Shown: positions 38,268-47,581, numbered from the stretch's first letter. The stretch: DNA of 64,000 nt from Streptomyces sp. CHD11 (GCF_018638295.1 NZ_JABTTS010000023.1:4849-68848), one strand, 5' to 3'. The notes: generated by a model from the sequence alone, not told the origin. Made by a program: numbers and translations.

Positions 38268-38298
38268 AGCCCCCGTGGGGACGTGACCCACGGGGGCT
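38268..38298 (+). promoter_or_regulatory. leader hairpin before the 80-aa gene
   Basis: AGCCCCCGTGGG and CCCACGGGGGCT form a 12-bp perfect stem with a 7-nt loop. It sits between the Nur-like box and the ATG at 38333, so any transcript from that promoter would carry it. It may be an attenuator or leftover terminator. Confidence 0.55.
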
Positions 38299-38332
38299 TC
38301 CGGTACGCGGCATTCCGGGACATCGTGGCGCA

Positions 38333-38575
38333 ATGGCGACACCCAGAACACTGACACTGAGCTGCTCGACATGCGGAGGCCGGCACCAGCACCGCCAGCT
38401 GACCGCGAAGGAAGAGGGCAGGGCCAAGGAGCAGCTCGGCCTCAGGGCCGTACACGACTTCTGGCTCTGCGAGAACGTGGTGGACCCCGCTACCGGCGAA
38501 CGGTGCCGGACCCTGCGCAGGCACCTGAACGAGAAGCCGTTCCCCGGCCACGTCAAACTGCTGCCGCCGGACTGA
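38333..38575 (+). CDS. small Cys-containing protein (80 aa)
   Basis: 80 aa. It starts MATPRTLTLSCSTCGGRHQH and later has FWLCENVVDPATGERCRTL, giving four cysteines spaced like a zinc ribbon (CSTC ... C...C). No family is recognised. The upstream frame to 38192 crosses the palindrome and hairpin and is not favoured. ATG 38333 has no strong ribosome site. It is convergent with the DsbA-like gene (3 nt apart). Confidence 0.72.
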   Translation: MATPRTLTLSCSTCGGRHQHRQLTAKEEGRAKEQLGLRAVHDFWLCENVVDPATGERCRTLRRHLNEKPFPGHVKLLPPD

Positions 38576-38578
38576 CCG

Positions 38579-39226
38579 TCACAGGTTGCTGAAGTCCGGC
38601 CCCTTCGTGCGGGTGCGCTTGATCTCGTAGAAGCCCGGTACGGAGGCCACCGCGAGGGTGCCGTCCCACAGCCGGGCGGCCTCCTCGCCCTTCGGGGCGG
38701 GGGTGACGACCGGGCCGAAGAAGGCGATCTCCTCGCCGTCGGGGCCGGGGACGGCGATGACGGGGGTCCCGACCTCCTGGCCCACCTTCTCGATGCCCTC
38801 CTTGTGGGAGGCGCGCAGCTGGGGCTCGTACGGGGTGGAGTCCCAGTGCTCCATGAGCGACTCGGGCAGACCGACGTCCTTCAGGGCGGCGGCGACCGTC
38901 TCCCTGCCCGGGCCCTCGTCCTGGTTGTGTATGCGGGTGCCGAGCGCGGTGTAGAGGTCGCCGAGCACCCCGGGGCCGTGCTCCTCCTGGGCCGCGATGA
39001 CCACTCTCACCGGGCCCCAGGCCTTGACCTCGAGCATCTCGCGGTACTCCGCGGGGAGCTCGTCGAGCTTGTCCTCGTTGAGGACTGCGAGGCTCATCAG
39101 ATGCCAGCGGACCTCGATGTCCCGCACCTTCTCCACCTCCCGCACCCAACGCGAGGTCATCCAGGCCCAGGGGCACAGCGGGTCGAACCAGAAGTCGACG
39201 GGCGTGGCGGAAGACGTGTCCGGCAT
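38579..39226 (-). CDS. DsbA-family thioredoxin-fold protein (mycothiol nitroreductase-like)
   Basis: 215 aa. Thioredoxin fold with active-site DPLCPWAW near residue 18, a helical insertion and cis-Pro region GTPVIAVPG. It resembles actinobacterial mycothiol-dependent nitroreductase/DsbA-like proteins (Rv2466c type), but only one of the two CXXC cysteines is present. It has no signal peptide, so it is cytoplasmic. ATG 39226 has GAGGAG upstream. Confidence 0.85.
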   Translation of the reverse strand: MPDTSSATPVDFWFDPLCPWAWMTSRWVREVEKVRDIEVRWHLMSLAVLNEDKLDELPAEYREMLEVKAWGPVRVVIAAQEEHGPGVLGDLYTALGTRIHNQDEGPGRETVAAALKDVGLPESLMEHWDSTPYEPQLRASHKEGIEKVGQEVGTPVIAVPGPDGEEIAFFGPVVTPAPKGEEAARLWDGTLAVASVPGFYEIKRTRTKGPDFSNL

Positions 39227-39363
39227 GTCACTCCTCGTGAAGACGCTATCTCAGGGGGAGAACGCCGCTGCCCGCCCCGGCCATTCCCTGCTGCCCCGCG
39301 TCAGGGGCACATGGCAGGATCGGTGCTGTTCATCCATGACGACGACGCATGAGGAGTCCACCC

Positions 39364-41946
39364 GTGCCCGGTGAGAACCTGACCCGTGACGAGGCCCGGG
39401 AGCGGGCGGCCCTGCTGTCCGTCGACGGGTACAAGGTGTCCCTGGACCTGCGGTCGGCGGTCGGCGAGCACACCGGCGAGGGTCCTCGCACCTTCCGCTC
39501 CCTGACCACCGTGCGGTTCCGTTGCGCCGATCCGGGCGCGAGCAGCTTCGCGGACCTGATCGCCCCGGGTGTCACGGCCGTCTCCCTGAACGGGCGGGAC
39601 CTCGACCCCGGCCAGGTCTTCGACGGCTCGCGGATCCTGCTGGAGGACCTCGCCGCCGAGAACGAACTGGTCGTCGACGCGGAGTGCGCCTACTCCCGCA
39701 CCGGCGAGGGCATGCACCGCTTCGTCGACCCCGAGGACGGCGAGGTGTATCTGTACACGCAGTACGAGCCCGCCGACTCCCGTCGCGTCTTCGCCAATTT
39801 CGAGCAGCCCGACCTCAAGGCCCCCTACCGCTTCGAGGTGCGCGCGCCCGAGGGCTGGACGGTGTGGAGCAACGGCTCCGGTGAACTCGCCGACGGGGTG
39901 TGGCGGTTCGCGGAGACGAAGCCGATCTCCACGTACATCACCTGTGTCGTCGCGGGTCCGTACCACTACGTGACGGATTCCTACGAGCGGGAGTTCGAGG
40001 ACGGCACCCGGCTGGAGATCCCGCTCGGCGCGATGTGCCGCAAGGGCCTCGCCCCGCACTTCGACGCCGACGACGTGTTCCTGGTGACCAGGCAGGGCCT
40101 GGACTTCTTCCACGACCACTTCGACTACCCGTACCCGTTCGGCAAGTACGACCAGGCCTTCGTGCCCGAGTACAACCTGGGCGCGATGGAGAACCCGGGG
40201 ATGGTCACCTTCCGCGAGGAGTTCATCTTCCGCGGCAAGGTCACCCAGGCGTCGTACGAGGGCCGGGCGAACGTCATCCTGCACGAGATGGCGCACATGT
40301 GGTTCGGCGACCTGGTCACCATGGAGTGGTGGGACGACCTGTGGCTGAAGGAGTCCTTCGCGGACTTCATGGGCGCGTTCTCGCTGGTCGGCGCGACCCG
40401 TTTCACCGACGGCTGGATCACCTTCGCCAACCGCCGCAAGGCATGGGCGTACCGCGCGGACCAGCTGCCCTCCACGCACCCGATCACCGCGGACATCCGC
40501 GACCTCCAGGACGCCAAGCTCAACTTCGACGGCATCACGTACGCCAAGGGCGCCTCGGTGCTCAAGCAGCTGGTGGCGTACGTCGGCCAGGACGCGTTCC
40601 TGGAGGGTGCCCGGCGCTACTTCAAGCGGCACGCGTACGGCAACACCACCCTCGGTGATCTGCTGGCGGTCCTTGAGGAGACCAGCGGCCGGGACATGGG
40701 CGCCTGGGCCCGTTCCTGGCTGCAGACAGCGGGCGTCAACTCCCTCACCCCGCAGGTGCTGTTGAACGCAGACGGCCGGATCGACGAGCTGACGGTGCTG
40801 CAGGACGCCGCGGAGTCGCACCCCGAACTGCGCCCGCACCGCGTGGCGGTGGGCCTCTACCGGCGCACGGACTCCGGCACGCTGGAGCGGTACGCGCAGG
40901 CCGGGACGGACGTCGAGGGACCGCGCACGGTCGTGGCGGAGCTGGCGGGCGCCCCGGCGCCGGAGCTGGTCCTGGTCAACGACGACGACCTGACGTACTG
41001 CAAGACGCGCTTCGACGACACGTCGCTGGCGGCGCTGCGCGAGAACCTGGGCTCGCTGACCGATCCGCTCGCCCGTGCGCTGTGCTGGTCGGCGCTGTGG
41101 AACATGACGCGGGACGCGCTGCTGCCGGCCCGGGAGTTCATCGAGCTGGTGCTGAGGTTCGCGGGCCGCGAGTCCGACATCGGCGTGCTGCAGATGCTGC
41201 ACGCGTGGGCGCAGTCGGCCGCGGTGCACTACACCGCGCCCGAGCACCGTGAGCAGGCCGGGCGCCGGCTCGCCGAAGGCGCCTCGGCCGAGCTGCGGGC
41301 CGCCGGGGCGGGCAGTGAGCAGCAGCTGGCGTGGGCGAGGTTCTTCGCCCGCACGGCGGAGGCGCCGGCCGACTTCGAGCTGCTGACCTCGCTCCTCGAC
41401 GGCACGGTGACCCTGCCGGGGCTCACGGTGGACCAGGAGCTGCGCTGGGCCTTCCTGGAGCCGCTGACCGCCCACGGCGCGGCGGACGAGAAGCGGCTGG
41501 ACGAGGAGCTGGCCCGGGACGACACCGCCTCGGGCAAGCGGCACCACGTGCGCTGTCTGGCCACGCGGCCGTCGGCGGCGGTCAAGGCGCAGTGCTGGGC
41601 CCAGGTCGTGGAGTCGGACGCGCTGTCCAACGCGCTGGTGGAGGCGACGATCGCGGGCTTCGCCCAGCCGTCCCAGCGGGAGCTGCTCGCGCCGTACGCG
41701 GAGCGGTACTTCGCGGCGATCGAGCGGGTGTGGACCGAGCGGTCGATCCAGATCGGCATGGACGTGGTCCAGGACCTGTTCCCCTCCTTCCTGGACTCGC
41801 GGGCGACGCTGGACGCGACGGACGCCTGGCTCGCCTCCCACGAGGACGCGGCGCCCGCCCTGCGCCGCCTGGTCCTGGAGTCCCGCGACGACCTGGCGCG
41901 GGCGCTGCGCGGCCAGGAGTGCGACGAGGCGGCCGCCGGCCGCTGA
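39364..41946 (+). CDS. pepN: aminopeptidase N (M1 family), first copy
   Basis: 860 aa zinc metalloprotease. Exopeptidase motif GAMENPGMVTF, zinc site HEMAHMWFGD with the third ligand Glu in WLKESFADF, and an ERAP1-like helical C-terminal domain. It removes N-terminal residues from peptides in the cytoplasm. GTG 39364 (AGGAG upstream) is preferred over ATG 39349. A clear paralogue lies at 49701. It diverges from the DsbA-like gene. Confidence 0.93.
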   Translation: MPGENLTRDEARERAALLSVDGYKVSLDLRSAVGEHTGEGPRTFRSLTTVRFRCADPGASSFADLIAPGVTAVSLNGRDLDPGQVFDGSRILLEDLAAENELVVDAECAYSRTGEGMHRFVDPEDGEVYLYTQYEPADSRRVFANFEQPDLKAPYRFEVRAPEGWTVWSNGSGELADGVWRFAETKPISTYITCVVAGPYHYVTDSYEREFEDGTRLEIPLGAMCRKGLAPHFDADDVFLVTRQGLDFFHDHFDYPYPFGKYDQAFVPEYNLGAMENPGMVTFREEFIFRGKVTQASYEGRANVILHEMAHMWFGDLVTMEWWDDLWLKESFADFMGAFSLVGATRFTDGWITFANRRKAWAYRADQLPSTHPITADIRDLQDAKLNFDGITYAKGASVLKQLVAYVGQDAFLEGARRYFKRHAYGNTTLGDLLAVLEETSGRDMGAWARSWLQTAGVNSLTPQVLLNADGRIDELTVLQDAAESHPELRPHRVAVGLYRRTDSGTLERYAQAGTDVEGPRTVVAELAGAPAPELVLVNDDDLTYCKTRFDDTSLAALRENLGSLTDPLARALCWSALWNMTRDALLPAREFIELVLRFAGRESDIGVLQMLHAWAQSAAVHYTAPEHREQAGRRLAEGASAELRAAGAGSEQQLAWARFFARTAEAPADFELLTSLLDGTVTLPGLTVDQELRWAFLEPLTAHGAADEKRLDEELARDDTASGKRHHVRCLATRPSAAVKAQCWAQVVESDALSNALVEATIAGFAQPSQRELLAPYAERYFAAIERVWTERSIQIGMDVVQDLFPSFLDSRATLDATDAWLASHEDAAPALRRLVLESRDDLARALRGQECDEAAAGR

Positions 41947-42230
41947 GGGGAGTGGGGCGCTGCCTTCGGCCCCGGCGTGCGGGTGGGCCGGTGGTCGCTC
42001 GCGCAGTTCCCCGCGCCCCCGGAAGGGGCCGCAGAGCCTTGGCCTGCGATTCAGCGTTCCGTCATCGTTACGGAATGCGGCACACGGCAGCCGTAACCCC
42101 TGGCCGCAGCCGAGCGGACCAGGGGTTATCGGTATCCGAACAGGCGTCCTTCAGAGCGCGCTTGTCCCCATTTGTCGACGAGCGTGTAACACGGGTTCAA
42201 GGGCTGCCGGCAGGCGGGAAATTGCCGGTC
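41947..42230. other. leader region of the AbiEi-like gene with repeat copy and hairpins
   Basis: 42001-42019 carries the dispersed repeat GCGCAGTTCCCCGCGCCCC seen at 26338-26651. GCGTTCCGT and ACGGAATGC (42054-42078) form an imperfect hairpin, and TAACCCCTGG with CCAGGGGTTA (42094-42103, 42119-42128) a perfect one. The first is probably the pepN terminator, the second a leader structure or operator for the next gene. Confidence 0.5.
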
Positions 42231-43283
42231 ATGAACCACAACACCCCGCTCTCCCCCCGCCCCCTGCACCACCTCTCCACCAGCGCCGGACGCCGCGTCC
42301 TGACCCACACACAGCTGCGCGCCCACGGCGTCTCGGCGGCGGAGACCACCGAGCAGTGCCGCTCCGGAGGGCCCTGGCAGCAGCTGCTGCCCGGCGTGGT
42401 CCTGCTCCACCCGGGCCCGCCGACCAGCGAGGAGCGGCTGCACGCGGTACTGGTGTACGCGGCACGGGAGCAGGCCGTGGGCGTCCCCGTCCAGCCCGGC
42501 ACGGACCAGCCGCCCGCCTCCCCCTACGGCGAGGCGATGATCACCGGGCTCGCGGCACTGACCCTGCACGGCTTCGCCTCCGCTCCCCCGCTGCCGTCCC
42601 TCGAGGTCCTCGACGTCCTGGTCCCGCGGCTGCGCCGGCTGCGCTCGACGGGCCCGGCCCGGATCGTGCGCACCCCGTCCCTGCCGGTCCCGGAGCAGGT
42701 CACGGGCCTGCCGGTGGCTCCGGTACCGCGCGCGCTGGCCGACGCGGTGGCGGTGCTGGAGGACGCGGCCGCCGTCCGCCGGCTGCTGACGGAGGCGGTA
42801 CGCGGCCGCCACTGCGACCCGGCGGCGGTGGTGCGGGAGCTGACCGGCGCGAAGCTGCTCAACCGGCCGCACGTGGTGGACGCGGTGGACGCGCTGCTGG
42901 CCGAGGGCCGGGCGCTGGCCGAGGCCCGGCTGTACCGGATGGTGCGCGACCACGGCCTGCCACAACCGTGCTGGAACGTCGACCTGCGGCTTCCGGGCGG
43001 CCCCCACCTCGGCGGCCTCGACGCGTACTGGCCGGAGCAGGCGGTGGCGGTGGAACTCGACACCCGCGCGCCCCGCCCCGGCCGGCGCCCCGAGGACGAC
43101 GCCGCGTGGACGGAGCACACCCGCAAGCGCGAGCATCTGGAACGCCTCGGCATCACGGTCGTCCACCTCACCCCGCGGGGGCTGCGCGACGCCGCGGAGC
43201 AGCAGGCGGCGGTGGTCCACACGGCCCTGACGGCCGCGGCGGACCGCGACCCGGCGGCGTACGTCGTCGTCCTGCCCCGGTAG
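42231..43283 (+). CDS. AbiEi-like / Vsr-fold protein
   Basis: 350 aa. The N-terminal ~80 residues look like the winged-helix part of AbiEi antitoxin-type proteins (SAAETTEQCRSGGPWQQLLP, then GVVLLHPG). The C-terminal ~110 residues have the Vsr/DUF559-like pattern VAVELDTRA...EHTRKREHLERLGITVVHLT, a possible nuclease-fold core. No AbiEii-type nucleotidyltransferase is next to it, so it is an orphan in that sense. The function is unknown. ATG 42231 is preferred over the long upstream frame, which overlaps pepN. Confidence 0.7.
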   Translation: MNHNTPLSPRPLHHLSTSAGRRVLTHTQLRAHGVSAAETTEQCRSGGPWQQLLPGVVLLHPGPPTSEERLHAVLVYAAREQAVGVPVQPGTDQPPASPYGEAMITGLAALTLHGFASAPPLPSLEVLDVLVPRLRRLRSTGPARIVRTPSLPVPEQVTGLPVAPVPRALADAVAVLEDAAAVRRLLTEAVRGRHCDPAAVVRELTGAKLLNRPHVVDAVDALLAEGRALAEARLYRMVRDHGLPQPCWNVDLRLPGGPHLGGLDAYWPEQAVAVELDTRAPRPGRRPEDDAAWTEHTRKREHLERLGITVVHLTPRGLRDAAEQQAAVVHTALTAAADRDPAAYVVVLPR

Positions 43284-43427
43284 GTCATCCGGTAAGGCTC
43301 TGGAGCGGTCGTGGTGATGTCCGCCCACGACGGTATGCCGATCGCCGCCGACTGCGACATCGGCGACGGCTGGTGAACCCGGCCGGCCGGGACGCCGCCC
43401 GTCACGGTGTACCGGCGGTCCCCCTGG

Positions 43428-43886
43428 CTACCCCTGCGCCGGCTCCGCCCGTCCCGTCGGCGGGCGTTCGCGCCACAGCCGCAGGGCGATGTCGATCAGG
43501 GGCACACGGACCAGGCCGGGCACGGCGTCGACCGGCTGCCAGGCGGCCAGTTCGGTGGAGCCGCCGATCTCGTTGCGCAGCTCCCCGCCGGTGACCCGGC
43601 CCTCGTAGACCAGCCGGAGGCCCTGCTGGTCGACCGGGCGGCCGAAGCGGCCGGGCAGCGTGTGCCGGTGGGAGTCCACGCCCAGCAGACCGGTGACCTC
43701 GATCAGGTGGCCGGTCTCCTCCTCGACCTCCCGGCGCACGGTGTCGTAGGGGTCCTCGCCGTGCTCCATGCCGCCGCCCGGCAGCACCCACTCGGAGACA
43801 CCGCCGGGGCCGGGGGACCGGGCGAGCAGGAGCTGTCCGTCGCGTATCACCACGGCGTAGGCCGCCACCCTCAACTTCTGTCGCAT
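43428..43886 (-). CDS. Nudix hydrolase
   Basis: 152 aa. The Nudix box GGGMEHGEDPYDTVRREVEE and the following ETGH match GX5EX7REUXEEXGU. It hydrolyses a nucleoside diphosphate-linked compound. The substrate cannot be told. ATG 43886 is used, and a TTG one codon upstream is also open. It is convergent with the AbiEi-like gene. Confidence 0.9.
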   Translation of the reverse strand: MRQKLRVAAYAVVIRDGQLLLARSPGPGGVSEWVLPGGGMEHGEDPYDTVRREVEEETGHLIEVTGLLGVDSHRHTLPGRFGRPVDQQGLRLVYEGRVTGGELRNEIGGSTELAAWQPVDAVPGLVRVPLIDIALRLWRERPPTGRAEPAQG

Positions 43887-44207
43887 CAAGGGACGTTAAC
43901 CCCCGGCGGGTCCGTCACGCCCGCCCCGCCCGCCGGCGACGGTCCGGAAACGGGCCGGCACCCCGTGCGCACATCGGAAACCCCGGCTCCGCACCCGCAA
44001 GGGTGACTTGTCGGCTTCGGGCCCCAATTCCCCATAAGCGCATCGGGGGTTTTCCCCACACCTCCATTTCCTTCCCGCCAACCCTCGCCAAACATCACCC
44101 CTTGCGTAAGGCTCAACGATCGTCCGGCACTGCCTTCCGGACCGTCGCGACCAGGGTCGATCGGCTCCGGTCGCTCGCGATCGTTCCTTTACTTACAAGG
44201 GATGCCG
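43887..44207. other. divergent promoter region Nudix / protease
   Basis: 321 nt with no credible gene. AACGATCG (44115-44122) and CGATCGTT (44178-44185) are exact inverted copies about 90-25 nt before the protease start and may be regulatory. GGTCGATCG also recurs nearby. Confidence 0.4.
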
Positions 44208-47200
44208 ATGACCCACTCTCCCCACCGTGACTCCATATCGGGCACCAGACGTGTGGCCCGTACAGCCGTGGCCGCCGGTCTCGTCGCCGCACTCTCCGCG
44301 GCCGGACCGGTCACGCTGGCGTCCGCCGCCGACACCCCGGCCGCCGCGCCGGCCGACGCCAACGTCAAGTCCGCGCACGACAAGCTCGGTTCACACGACG
44401 CGGATCTGCTCGCCGAGGCCAAGGCCGACGGCGCCAAGCACGTCACGATGATGATCGCCACCGCTCCCGGACAGACCGCGCAGGTCGCCGGACAGCTGGA
44501 CGCGGTCAAGGGCGGCTCGGTCGGCCGGACCGACGACAAGCTCGGCTATGTCCGTGCCACCGTCCCGACCGGCAAGGCCGACGCGGCGATCGCCGCCGCC
44601 ACCAAGCTCTCCTCCGTGCACGGCGTCGACCTGCGCGACGAGATCCCGCTGGACGATCCCACGCCCAGCGCGGACACCACGCGGCACGCCAAGGGCAAGG
44701 GGAAGGGGAAGGGCAGGACCTACCCCGGTCCCGACCGGCGGACGCCCGCGAAGAACCCGTACAACCCGTCCTTCGAGACCGGCGCCGTCGAGTTCGTCGA
44801 CGACAACCCGAGGGCGGACGGCCGCGGCGTCACCATCGGCATCCTCGACTCCGGCGTGGACCTCGGCCACCCCGCGCTGCAGAAGACCACCACCGGCGAG
44901 CGCAAGATCGTCGACTGGGTGACGGCGACCGACCCGATCGTGGACAACGACCGGACCTGGCGACCCATGGTCTCCTCCGTCTCCGGACCCACCTTCACCT
45001 ACGGCGGCACGACCTGGACCGCCCCGGCGGGCAGCTACCAGATCAGCACCTTCCTGGAGTCGTACACCACCGGCGGCGACGCGAACGGCGACGCCAACCG
45101 CGACGGCGACACCACCGATTCCTGGGGCATGCTCTACGACGCCGCCGCGGGCACGGTCCGCGTCGACCTGAACAACAACCAGGACTTCTCCGACGACACC
45201 CCGATGAAGCCGTACAAGGACGGTTTCCAGATCGGGTACTTCGGCACCGACGACCCGAAGACCGACGTCGTCGAACGCCAGCCGTTCGTCGTGGAGATCC
45301 GCGAGGACGTCCCGATGGACCCCTACGGCGGCGACTGGATCGGCCAGAAGGCCGACTTCGTCAACATCGGTGTCATCGAGGGCTCGCACGGTTCCCACGT
45401 CGCCGGCATCACCGCCGCCAACGGCCTGTTCGGCGGGCGGATGGACGGCGCCGCCCCCGGCGCGAAGCTCGTCTCCTCGCGCGCCTGCACCTGGTCCGGC
45501 GGCTGCACCAACGTGGCGCTCACCGAGGGCATGATCGACCTCGTCACCCAGCGCGGCGTCGACATCGTCAACATGTCCATCGGCGGTCTGCCGGCGCTCA
45601 ACGACGGCAACAACGCCCGCGTGGAGCTGTACAACCGCCTCATCGACACCTACGGCGTCCAGCTGGTCATCTCCGCGGGCAACTCCGGCCCCGGCGCCAA
45701 CACCATCGGCGACCCCGCCCTGGCGGACAAGGTCATCTCCGTCGGCGCGACCGTCTCCAAGGAGACGTGGGCCGCCAACTACGGCTCCGAGGTGCGCACC
45801 AAGTACGACATGATGCCGTTCTCCTCGCGCGGTCCGCGTGAGGACGGCGGCTTCACGCCGACGCTGGTCGCCCCCGGCGCCGCGATCAACACCATCCAGA
45901 CGTGGGCACCGGGCGCCCCGGTCGCCGAGGCCGGCTACGACCTCCCGGCCGGCTACGGCATGCTGCAGGGCACCTCGATGGCCTCCCCGCAGGCCACCGG
46001 CGCCGCCGCGCTGCTGCTGTCCGCCGCGAAGCAGAAGCGCATCGACCTCACCCCGGCGAAGCTGCGCACCGCTCTCACCTCCACCGCCGAGCACATCAAG
46101 GGTGTGCAGGCCTACGAGGAGGGCGCCGGCCTCATCGACATCGAGGACGCCTGGGACGCCATCCGTGACGGTGCCACCGCGCACCGGTACGAGGTGAAGG
46201 CGCCGGTCGACACCGCGATCGACCAGTTCCTGAAGACCCCCGGCTTCGGCACCGGCCTGTACGACCGTGAGGGCGGCCTCAAGGCCGGCCAGAAGAAGAC
46301 GTACGACATCACGATCACCCGTACGTCCGGCCCCGATCGCGCCCTGCGGCACGAACTGGACCTCGAGAACAACGAGGGCCGCACCTTCCGCATCCTGGGC
46401 GACGACGACATCCGGCTGCCGCTGAACAAGCCGGTGACCGTCAGGGTCCAGGCCGCGCCCGGCTCGGCCGGCATCAAGAGCGCGATCCTGGAGGTCGACG
46501 ACCCGCGCACCGAGGGTGTCGACCGGCAGATCCTGAACACCGTGGTCGTCTCGGCGCCGCTGAAGTACACCTTCTCCGCGTCCGGCAAGGCCCAGCGCAA
46601 CAGCAGCACCTCCTACTTCGTCACCGTGCCGGAGGGCGCGAGGACGCTGGAGATCGCGATGAGCGGGCTGAAGGCCACCAGCCAGACCCGGTTCGTCGCC
46701 ATCCACCCGTACGGCGTCCCGGCCGACCCGACGTCGACGGTCAACTGCTACCCGAACTACGACAACCCGGCCAACACCTGCCGCCCCGACGTGCGTTCGT
46801 ACGCGAACCCGCAGCCGGGCGTCTGGGAGATCGAGGTCGAGTCGCGCCGTACGTCGCCGCTGCTCGACAACCCGTACAAGCTGGACGTCGCCGTGCTCGG
46901 CGCGGCCTTCGACCCGGAGACCGTGACGGTGCCCGAGGCGAAGATCGGCACTCCGGCCACCGCCTCCTGGACGGTGACCAACGAGCTCGCCGCCCTGAAG
47001 GGCAAGCTGGTGGGCGGCCCGCTCGGCTCGTCCAAGACCGACCGGCCGGCCATCGGCACGGGTGACACCCACACGACGACGGTCGAGGTGCCCGAGGGCG
47101 CCGCCTCCCTCGACGTGGCCATCGGCAACGTCTCCGACACCGCCGCCGACCTGGACCTGGCCGTCTACGACCAGGCCGGCAACCCCGTCGCCCAGTCGGC

Positions 47201-47528
47201 CGACGGCGACTCGGAGGAGTCGGTGTCCATCGCCTCCCCGGCGGCCGGCACGTACACCATCGAGGTGGTCGGCTACTCGGTCCCGGCCGGTTCGACGGAC
47301 TACGACTACCTGGACGTGTTCTTCTCCACCACCCTCGGTACCGTCACGGTCGACGGTTCCGCGCCGGTGCAGCTGGGCACCGGCGACTCGGCCACCGTCT
47401 CCGGCGACGTCACCGTCGCTGCGGCGGCCCCCGAGGGACGCGCGTTCTTCGGCCGCGTGCAGCTGGTGAACGAGCGCGGCACCGTCGCGGGCCTCGGCAA
47501 CGTGGCGATCGAGAAGGTCGTCCCGTAA
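44208..47528 (+). CDS. secreted subtilisin-like (S8) serine protease
   Basis: 1,106 aa. Long Streptomyces signal peptide (RRVARTAVAAGLVAALSAAG to ASAAD), a pro-region, then the S8 catalytic triad D214 (GILDSGVDLGHP), H394 (SHGSHVAG) and S590 (GTSMASPQ). About 180 residues separate D and H, against 30-40 in subtilisin, so a large inserted domain is present (225-385). The last ~450 residues are beta-rich domains. It degrades extracellular protein. ATG 44208, with AAGGG 6 nt upstream, is preferred over ATG 44202. Confidence 0.92.
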   Translation: MTHSPHRDSISGTRRVARTAVAAGLVAALSAAGPVTLASAADTPAAAPADANVKSAHDKLGSHDADLLAEAKADGAKHVTMMIATAPGQTAQVAGQLDAVKGGSVGRTDDKLGYVRATVPTGKADAAIAAATKLSSVHGVDLRDEIPLDDPTPSADTTRHAKGKGKGKGRTYPGPDRRTPAKNPYNPSFETGAVEFVDDNPRADGRGVTIGILDSGVDLGHPALQKTTTGERKIVDWVTATDPIVDNDRTWRPMVSSVSGPTFTYGGTTWTAPAGSYQISTFLESYTTGGDANGDANRDGDTTDSWGMLYDAAAGTVRVDLNNNQDFSDDTPMKPYKDGFQIGYFGTDDPKTDVVERQPFVVEIREDVPMDPYGGDWIGQKADFVNIGVIEGSHGSHVAGITAANGLFGGRMDGAAPGAKLVSSRACTWSGGCTNVALTEGMIDLVTQRGVDIVNMSIGGLPALNDGNNARVELYNRLIDTYGVQLVISAGNSGPGANTIGDPALADKVISVGATVSKETWAANYGSEVRTKYDMMPFSSRGPREDGGFTPTLVAPGAAINTIQTWAPGAPVAEAGYDLPAGYGMLQGTSMASPQATGAAALLLSAAKQKRIDLTPAKLRTALTSTAEHIKGVQAYEEGAGLIDIEDAWDAIRDGATAHRYEVKAPVDTAIDQFLKTPGFGTGLYDREGGLKAGQKKTYDITITRTSGPDRALRHELDLENNEGRTFRILGDDDIRLPLNKPVTVRVQAAPGSAGIKSAILEVDDPRTEGVDRQILNTVVVSAPLKYTFSASGKAQRNSSTSYFVTVPEGARTLEIAMSGLKATSQTRFVAIHPYGVPADPTSTVNCYPNYDNPANTCRPDVRSYANPQPGVWEIEVESRRTSPLLDNPYKLDVAVLGAAFDPETVTVPEAKIGTPATASWTVTNELAALKGKLVGGPLGSSKTDRPAIGTGDTHTTTVEVPEGAASLDVAIGNVSDTAADLDLAVYDQAGNPVAQSADGDSEESVSIASPAAGTYTIEVVGYSVPAGSTDYDYLDVFFSTTLGTVTVDGSAPVQLGTGDSATVSGDVTVAAAAPEGRAFFGRVQLVNERGTVAGLGNVAIEKVVP

Positions 47529-47549
47529 GCGGCTGACCTGTGAGTGACG

Positions 47550-47581
47550 GAGGGCGGGCGTCCGTACGGGCGCCCGCCCTC
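47550..47581 (+). terminator. protease terminator
   Basis: GAGGGCGGGCG and CGCCCGCCCTC arms with a 10-nt loop, 21 nt past the protease stop. The rest of the gap to asd (47582-47880) shows no gene. Confidence 0.8.

Noticed and set aside
39301..41841. 846-codon minus-strand frame opposite the first pepN
   Set aside because: Antisense to a gene with intact zinc-protease motifs. The product is low complexity.
42231..43283. complete AbiE toxin-antitoxin system
   Set aside because: No AbiEii-type nucleotidyltransferase gene is adjacent. The neighbours are pepN and a Nudix hydrolase.
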